A DNA stretch of 64,000 bases from contig NZ_JBHUGH010000007.1 of NCBI RefSeq assembly GCF_042681825.1, positions 32,266 to 96,265 of the forward strand, given 5' to 3'. Made by a program: the position numbers and the translations under genes. The notes beneath the pieces are model-generated. The model did no database searches. It saw only the letters and a list, made by a program, of their open reading frames with translations, and was not told where the DNA came from. This DNA comes from Halodurantibacterium flavum. GTDB lineage: Bacteria > Pseudomonadota > Alphaproteobacteria > Rhodobacterales > Rhodobacteraceae. Every line of letters starts with the position of its first letter. Position 1 is the stretch's first letter. This document shows, in pieces, positions 59,490 through 64,000 of the stretch.

Positions 59490-61844
59490 ATGCCGTCCGA
59501 CACCCATCGTCACGACCACGATCACGCCGAAGATGCCCAGAAAAGCGGCGGCAGCTGCTGCGGGAGCGCCGGAACGTGCGGCGACATCGTTCCGGCGATC
59601 CCCGCGCCAGCGTGCGGGCGCAGTTTTCAGGTGTCCGGCCTCGATTGCGCCGAGGAGGTAGCAATCCTGAACAAGGTGGTCGGCCCGAAGATCGGCGGGG
59701 CCGAGCATCTCGCGTTCGACGTGATCAATGGACGGATGACTATTCTCGACAGCGCCAAGAGTGTATCGGACGGCGAAATTGCAGAACTGGTCGCAAGCAC
59801 CGGCATGACCGCCAAGCCCTGGGATGCCGAAAACGCGTCGGTCGACCAGGCGGCCCATCTTGCACGCCAGCAGCTGTTTACGGCGCTCAGTGGCGGCTTC
59901 TGGGCCGCGGGATTTCTGTGGCACATCATCGAGACCGGCATGGGGGGGGCACTCGGCCTCTTCGCAGGGCACGGCGAAGCGCCGATGCCACTGGTCGAGG
60001 CAGGGCTATTCGCGGTTGCGATCCTGTTCGGTGTCTGGCTCGTGGCACCCAAGGCATGGTCGTCTGCACGGAGGCTGTCGCCCGACATGAACCTGCTGAT
60101 GGTCGTCGCAGTCGCGGGTGCAATTGGCCTCGGCGAATTTTTCGAGGCGGCGACGGTCGCGTTCTTCTTCTCGCTCTCGCTTTATCTCGAAAGCTGGAGC
60201 GTCGGGCGTGCGAGGAATGCGGTTTCAGCTCTGCTCGACCTGGCGCCGCCGACGGCAAGAGTTCTTCATGATGACGGCTCGGAAGCGGACGTTCCGGCTT
60301 CTGCGGTTGCTATCAACGCACGTTTCATCGTGCGCGGCGGAGACCGCATCCCATTGGATGGTGAGGTTGTCGATGGGGCAGGGGCCGTCGATCAGGCGCC
60401 AATCACCGGAGAGAGTGCGCTGGTCCCAAAGGAACGGGGCGACGAAGTCTATGCCGGTACGATCAACGGCGAAGGCACACTGACGGTGCGCGCCACGAAG
60501 GCCGCCTCGGACACCGTGTTGGCCAAGATCATCCGCATGGTCGGCGACGCCCATGCCCGCCGCGCGCCGGTGGAACAGTGGGTGGCGAAGTTCGCCCGCA
60601 TCTACACGCCTATCGTCATGGCTCTCGCCATTGCAATTGCCCTGTTGCCGCCGCTCATTTTCGGGGGGGCTTGGGATTATTGGTTCTACAATGCACTCGT
60701 GCTGCTGGTGATCGCTTGCCCATGCGCTCTGGTCATCTCGACACCGGTCTCCATCGTCGCCGCACTCACCGCCTCAGCGCGGGCCGGGGTGCTGATCAAG
60801 GGCGGTGCATATATCGAGGCACCGGGCAAGACCACTGCACTGGCCATGGACAAGACCGGCACGATCACCATGGGCGAGCCCGAGGTGGCGGCGGTGCATC
60901 CGCTGGGCAAAGCATCGGCGCGAGATCTGATGACCCTCGCCGCTGGGCTGGAGGCACGTTCCTCGCATCCCTTGGCGCGCGCCATTCTCGCGCGGGCAGA
61001 AGCCGACGGCATCAAGGTGTCCGCCGCGGAAGATACCCGAACCGTTCCCGGCAGGGGACTTGAAGGACGCACAGACGGCCGGTCGATCTGGCTGGGGTCG
61101 GACCGGTTTGCCGAGGAGAAGGGTTTCGGCGACGCCATTCCGAAGGATTTGCGCGACCGCATCGAAGGGGCTGGCAGCACCCTTGTTGCCGTGGGCGACG
61201 ACACCGGTGTCACCGGCATCTTGGAATTGCGCGACCGTATCCGCCCGGATGCCAAAGGCATCGTGGCGCAGCTTCACGCGGAGGGTGTGAAGACCATCGT
61301 CATGCTGACCGGTGATAACGAGCGGACAGCGCGCGCTGTTGCAGCCGAGGTCGGCATCGACGAGGTCCGTGCCGAGCTTCTGCCCGAAGACAAGGTGACT
61401 GCCATCGAAGAACTGGTCGAAACGCATGACATGGTGGCCATGATCGGCGACGGGGTCAACGACGCCCCGGCCATGGCGCGCGCGCATTACGCCATCGCAA
61501 TGGGTGCCGTTGGTTCGGACGCGGCAATCGAGACGGCGGATATAGCCCTGATGACCGACGATCTCGGCAAGGTGCCTTGGCTGATCGGTCATTCGCGCCG
61601 GACAATGTCGATTATCCATCAGAACATCGGTATTTCCTTGGCGACCAAGGGCGTTTTCGTCGTCGCTACTGCGTTCGGAGTGGCATCGATGTGGGGCGCT
61701 ATTGCAGCCGATGTAGGAGTGTCATTGCTGGTGGTGGCCAACGCCCTGCGCCTGCTGAACAGCCAAGAGGCCAAGGCACCGCCGTCCGGCGGTGAGCAGG
61801 TTGGCGAAGGCTTGGCCAAAGGGGCGCTGGCACATGGTCATTGA
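59490..61844 (+). CDS. Zn/Cd/Pb-exporting P1B-type ATPase
   Basis: A 784-residue ATPase. The His/Cys-rich N-terminus (PSDTHRHDHDHAEDAQ, then CCGSAGTC) precedes an HMA domain with SGLDCAEE. The transport motif is LLVIACPCALVIS (CPC), phosphorylation is ALAMDKTGTITMGE, and MIGDGVNDAPAMARAHY and ARSSHPLARAILARAEADG also occur. The closing GEGLAKGALAHGH is His-ended. Family: ZntA/CadA. It exports divalent Zn/Cd/Pb from the cytoplasm. Confidence 0.93.
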   Translation: MPSDTHRHDHDHAEDAQKSGGSCCGSAGTCGDIVPAIPAPACGRSFQVSGLDCAEEVAILNKVVGPKIGGAEHLAFDVINGRMTILDSAKSVSDGEIAELVASTGMTAKPWDAENASVDQAAHLARQQLFTALSGGFWAAGFLWHIIETGMGGALGLFAGHGEAPMPLVEAGLFAVAILFGVWLVAPKAWSSARRLSPDMNLLMVVAVAGAIGLGEFFEAATVAFFFSLSLYLESWSVGRARNAVSALLDLAPPTARVLHDDGSEADVPASAVAINARFIVRGGDRIPLDGEVVDGAGAVDQAPITGESALVPKERGDEVYAGTINGEGTLTVRATKAASDTVLAKIIRMVGDAHARRAPVEQWVAKFARIYTPIVMALAIAIALLPPLIFGGAWDYWFYNALVLLVIACPCALVISTPVSIVAALTASARAGVLIKGGAYIEAPGKTTALAMDKTGTITMGEPEVAAVHPLGKASARDLMTLAAGLEARSSHPLARAILARAEADGIKVSAAEDTRTVPGRGLEGRTDGRSIWLGSDRFAEEKGFGDAIPKDLRDRIEGAGSTLVAVGDDTGVTGILELRDRIRPDAKGIVAQLHAEGVKTIVMLTGDNERTARAVAAEVGIDEVRAELLPEDKVTAIEELVETHDMVAMIGDGVNDAPAMARAHYAIAMGAVGSDAAIETADIALMTDDLGKVPWLIGHSRRTMSIIHQNIGISLATKGVFVVATAFGVASMWGAIAADVGVSLLVVANALRLLNSQEAKAPPSGGEQVGEGLAKGALAHGH

Positions 61845-61878
61845 ACTGGGAGAACCCGGAAAGGAGCCGAGACGAGAC

Positions 61879-62160
61879 ATGAGCGTGAAGGGCAGGATGA
61901 TGTGTCCGGTTTGCGAGGTGCCCTTGAGCATGACCGACCGCCAGGGGATCGAGATCGACTTCTGTCCCGATTGCCGGGGTGTCTGGCTAGACCGAGGCGA
62001 ACTGGACAAGATCATCGAGCGTTCGGCACCCGATGTGGCGCCTCAGCGGGTGCCTGAGCCGCGCGGCTACGACGATGATCGCGGCTACCGGCGCGGAAAG
62101 CACGGCGGCGGCAAGCACGGCTATCGCCGCAAATCCTGGCTTCACGAGTTGTTCGATTAA
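61879..62160 (+). CDS. Zinc-ribbon (TFIIB-type) small protein
   Basis: A 93-residue protein: CPVCEVPLSMTDRQGIEIDF, then CPDCRGVWLDRGELDKIIER, the two halves of a TFIIB-type zinc ribbon. The tail is basic and Gly/His-rich (GYRRGKHGGGKHGYRRKSW). ATG 61879 is preferred with GGAG 13 nt upstream; ATG 61834 would overlap the ATPase gene. It belongs to the ATPase transcript; function unknown. Confidence 0.82.
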   Translation: MSVKGRMMCPVCEVPLSMTDRQGIEIDFCPDCRGVWLDRGELDKIIERSAPDVAPQRVPEPRGYDDDRGYRRGKHGGGKHGYRRKSWLHELFD

Positions 62161-62215
62161 GGCTTGCCGTGGCCTCCCTGCCGGTCGCCCTCAAGGCGCT
62201 GCGGTAGGCCCGCAA

Positions 62216-62279
62216 GGCATTCAGCGGTGAGCAGGTTGGTCCAGAGATGGCAAAGGCCGCGCTTGCCCACGGACATTGA
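62216..62279 (+). pseudogene. Relic of a second P1B ATPase 3' end
   Basis: This stretch reads SGEQVGPEMAKAALAHGH and then a stop, close to the GGEQVGEGLAKGALAHGH end of the ATPase gene (61789-61844). It is preceded by an in-frame stop and no start. It is the leftover of a duplicated or replaced ATPase gene, about 435 bp downstream of the intact one. Confidence 0.78.
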
Positions 62280-62342
62280 TCACGCAGCATTTGCAAGGTA
62301 ACGTAATGTCCATATCAGACCTCACGAAAGAGGCATCGAGCA

Positions 62343-62855
62343 GTGAAAACCATCCGATTTCCCCGCCGCGCCGTCCTGTTGGGCGGGTTGGCAGCGTTTT
62401 TGTCTGGCTGTGCCAGCAAGTTCCGCAGCTATGGCGGACCCGAGGTGACCCGTGTTCGGCTTTACAAGGGGCAGCGTTTGCTTGTTCTGGACGGAGCCGA
62501 TCGCGTATTGCAAACCTATCCGGTCGGGCTGGGTTTCGCTCCTGAGGGTCACAAGCAATTCGAGGGAGACGGCCGGACCCCTGAGGGCGCTTACGTAGTC
62601 GATAAGCGCAACCCCGAAAGTACGTATCATCTTTCGGTTGGCATCTCCTATCCGAATGAGGCCGACATCGCCTTTGCTGAAGCGCAGGGCCTTTCCCCCG
62701 GCGGCGACATCTTCATCCATGGTGGTCCACGCCCAGGCATCGACCCAACGGACGTCCGCGACTGGACAGCTGGCTGCATCGCGGTCACAGATCGGCAGAT
62801 CGAGGACATCTATGCAATGGTGAAAGACGGAACACCGATCGACATCTACGCCTGA
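62343..62855 (+). CDS. L,D-transpeptidase-type lipoprotein (YkuD family)
   Basis: A 170-residue protein starting at GTG 62343. The signal is MKTIRFPRRAVLLGGLAAFL with the lipobox SGC. The YkuD core has IFIHGGPRPGIDPTDVRDWT and AGCIAVTD with the catalytic cysteine. It could crosslink peptidoglycan at the outer surface of the inner membrane or the inner leaflet of the outer membrane. Second such enzyme in the metal region. Confidence 0.88.
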   Translation: MKTIRFPRRAVLLGGLAAFLSGCASKFRSYGGPEVTRVRLYKGQRLLVLDGADRVLQTYPVGLGFAPEGHKQFEGDGRTPEGAYVVDKRNPESTYHLSVGISYPNEADIAFAEAQGLSPGGDIFIHGGPRPGIDPTDVRDWTAGCIAVTDRQIEDIYAMVKDGTPIDIYA

Positions 62856-63074
62856 TGGGAGGAGATGATCTTCCGTCAGATCAGGCAAATCGTCGGCACA
62901 GGGCCACGTTGATCGCTTCGATGGCGATCACGGCCAAAGTGACGCTCGCCGCCGTGGGCCAGCGCAAGCACCCGGTACGCGTAAGGACACTACAATATGT
63001 GTCCAGCCGTGGCAGTGGCGAAACAGGCGGGCCCTAGCGGGGAAGAATACGTCTGGTATCATGTCGAATTCAAT

Positions 63075-63929
63075 CTATCCGAGGGCATAGACGATGGTCA
63101 CGACGGTAATCATGACAACCATGAACATGGCGAATGCGCCAAGGGCGAGGGTACGGCCCATGTCCCGGTTCGGCTTCTCTACTTTCAGACGCAGTTCCTC
63201 CGCGGTTTCCGGAAACTCGAGCGCCGCCGCATTCGATTGGCGCATCAGGTCGTAGCGGGACGTCCAGCGCCGTTCCTCCGCCGCGTTCCAGCCGTTCAGC
63301 ACCAGGATGATTGCCACGATGAGAACCATCGACGACGGGACCCAGATTACGTAGCCGCCGATTGTCTCGTCAGCCAGGGCGCGAAGTCGACCACCGCTCG
63401 CTGCGATGATTTCTGATCCATAGAGGGGCACCTCCTTGAGCGTTGTCAGGGAGCCCAGAAAGATGTTGGAAACGATCACCACGAACCCTGACATCAGTCG
63501 AGCACCGCGCCGCGCTCCTTCAGGCGAATCACGCGGATCGAACAGCATAGCAAAGTACCAAAGCCCCGCCAGCACCATAGACAGATGTGCCAGCGCTTCC
63601 ATCGCCGCAATACGTTGTGTAAGGGCGTAGATCATCGGGATCTGCCAGACGAAAAGCGCGCCAATCAACAGGGAGGTGGCAGATGCAGGAAGCGCCAAGA
63701 ATCGCGGGATGCGCGCACGCCCAATCGCGGCAAGGCGTCGGCGCCATTCCCTTTTCAATCCAGCTTGAAGGCCAAGCCAGGGCTGAGAAACCGCGATAAG
63801 AAGCGGTCCTACCAGTCGCAGAAGAAGATGCTCGACCTGATGTACCGAAAACAGACTGTGCCCCAATGGCGCGAGCGTGCGTATTCCACGGAAGATGGGC
63901 ATCGATTCCACGGCATCGTGGGCAGCCAT
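63075..63929 (-). CDS. CtaG-type (caa3 assembly) membrane protein
   Basis: A 284-residue multi-pass protein. The family pattern is PLGHSLFSVHQVEHLLLRLV, then TSLLIGALFVWQIPMIYALT and LAHLSMVLAGLWYFAMLFDP, followed by several more helices. CtaG-type proteins help build cytochrome oxidases and may carry copper. The first helix of typical members is missing from this frame and a stop lies upstream near the window edge, so the gene may be 5'-truncated. It reads opposite to the metal genes. Confidence 0.7.
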   Translation of the reverse strand: MAAHDAVESMPIFRGIRTLAPLGHSLFSVHQVEHLLLRLVGPLLIAVSQPWLGLQAGLKREWRRRLAAIGRARIPRFLALPASATSLLIGALFVWQIPMIYALTQRIAAMEALAHLSMVLAGLWYFAMLFDPRDSPEGARRGARLMSGFVVIVSNIFLGSLTTLKEVPLYGSEIIAASGGRLRALADETIGGYVIWVPSSMVLIVAIILVLNGWNAAEERRWTSRYDLMRQSNAAALEFPETAEELRLKVEKPNRDMGRTLALGAFAMFMVVMITVVTIVYALG

Positions 63930-64000
63930 TCCACGCCTCGGGCAGTCTGGCCGACTGGTGCATGGAGTCAGGCTCGACCCGTCGGGTCAAGCGGTTTCAT

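Overview
The window looks like a large piece of a repABC-type plasmid (or a plasmid-derived island) from an alphaproteobacterium, most likely Rhodobacterales. The basis is the repA-repB-repC cassette (44216-47749), the Ti-like virD1/virD2 and virC1/virC2 mobilisation genes at the left end, high G+C with strong G/C third-position bias, and a block of plasmid housekeeping genes (strawberry-notch protein, toprim primase-like protein, DUF2493, DUF932, SSB, large ParB-like protein). No rRNA, tRNA or CRISPR array was seen. Assignments come from reading motifs by eye; no database search was run.

Layout. 1-3336: mobilisation module. A relaxase (cut by the window edge) and a VirD1-like protein read leftwards, and a VirC1-like ATPase and a VirC2-like protein read rightwards. 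The gap between them (1068-1627) carries nested inverted repeats and is the best oriT candidate. 3686-16351: a leftward defence cluster of FitAB/VapBC-type toxin-antitoxin, DNA methyltransferase (frameshifted), HEPN-like protein, SF2 helicase, GIY-YIG nuclease, a zinc protein cut by an IS66 element, an Abi_C/HEPN protein and a zinc-ribbon/HEPN protein. Stop/start overlaps couple the genes from vapC through the nuclease. This is the best candidate for an undescribed system. 16400-31695: plasmid housekeeping genes, an AbiEi/AbiEii pair, an orphan AbiEi-like regulator, ParDE, SSB and an H-NS-like protein, with one open frame rebuilt by an IS110 scar.

31724-40556: an ion-homeostasis cassette with a CPA1 antiporter carrying a cyclic-nucleotide-binding-like domain, a tandem Usp protein, an SLC13/TrkA-C permease, a P2-type cation ATPase and a small membrane protein. 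41875-47749: large ParB-like protein, RepC, a putative counter-transcribed RNA, RepB and RepA. 47958-49533: AbrB/PIN toxin-antitoxin and a serine recombinase.

49760-63929: heavy-metal region. A merR-merTPFA operon lies between two copies of the 3' end of a DUF1403 gene. It is followed by a truncated multicopper oxidase, a BNR-repeat protein, a DUF411 protein and a cytochrome c split by an IS5-family element. Then come an L,D-transpeptidase, a Zn/Cd/Pb-type P1B ATPase with a zinc-ribbon protein, a second L,D-transpeptidase and a CtaG-like protein. Three promoters here have the 19-bp spacer typical of MerR-family control.

The region has been actively rearranged: two insertion sequences with recognisable target duplications, an IS110 scar, duplicated gene ends, a truncated oxidase and a frameshifted methyltransferase.
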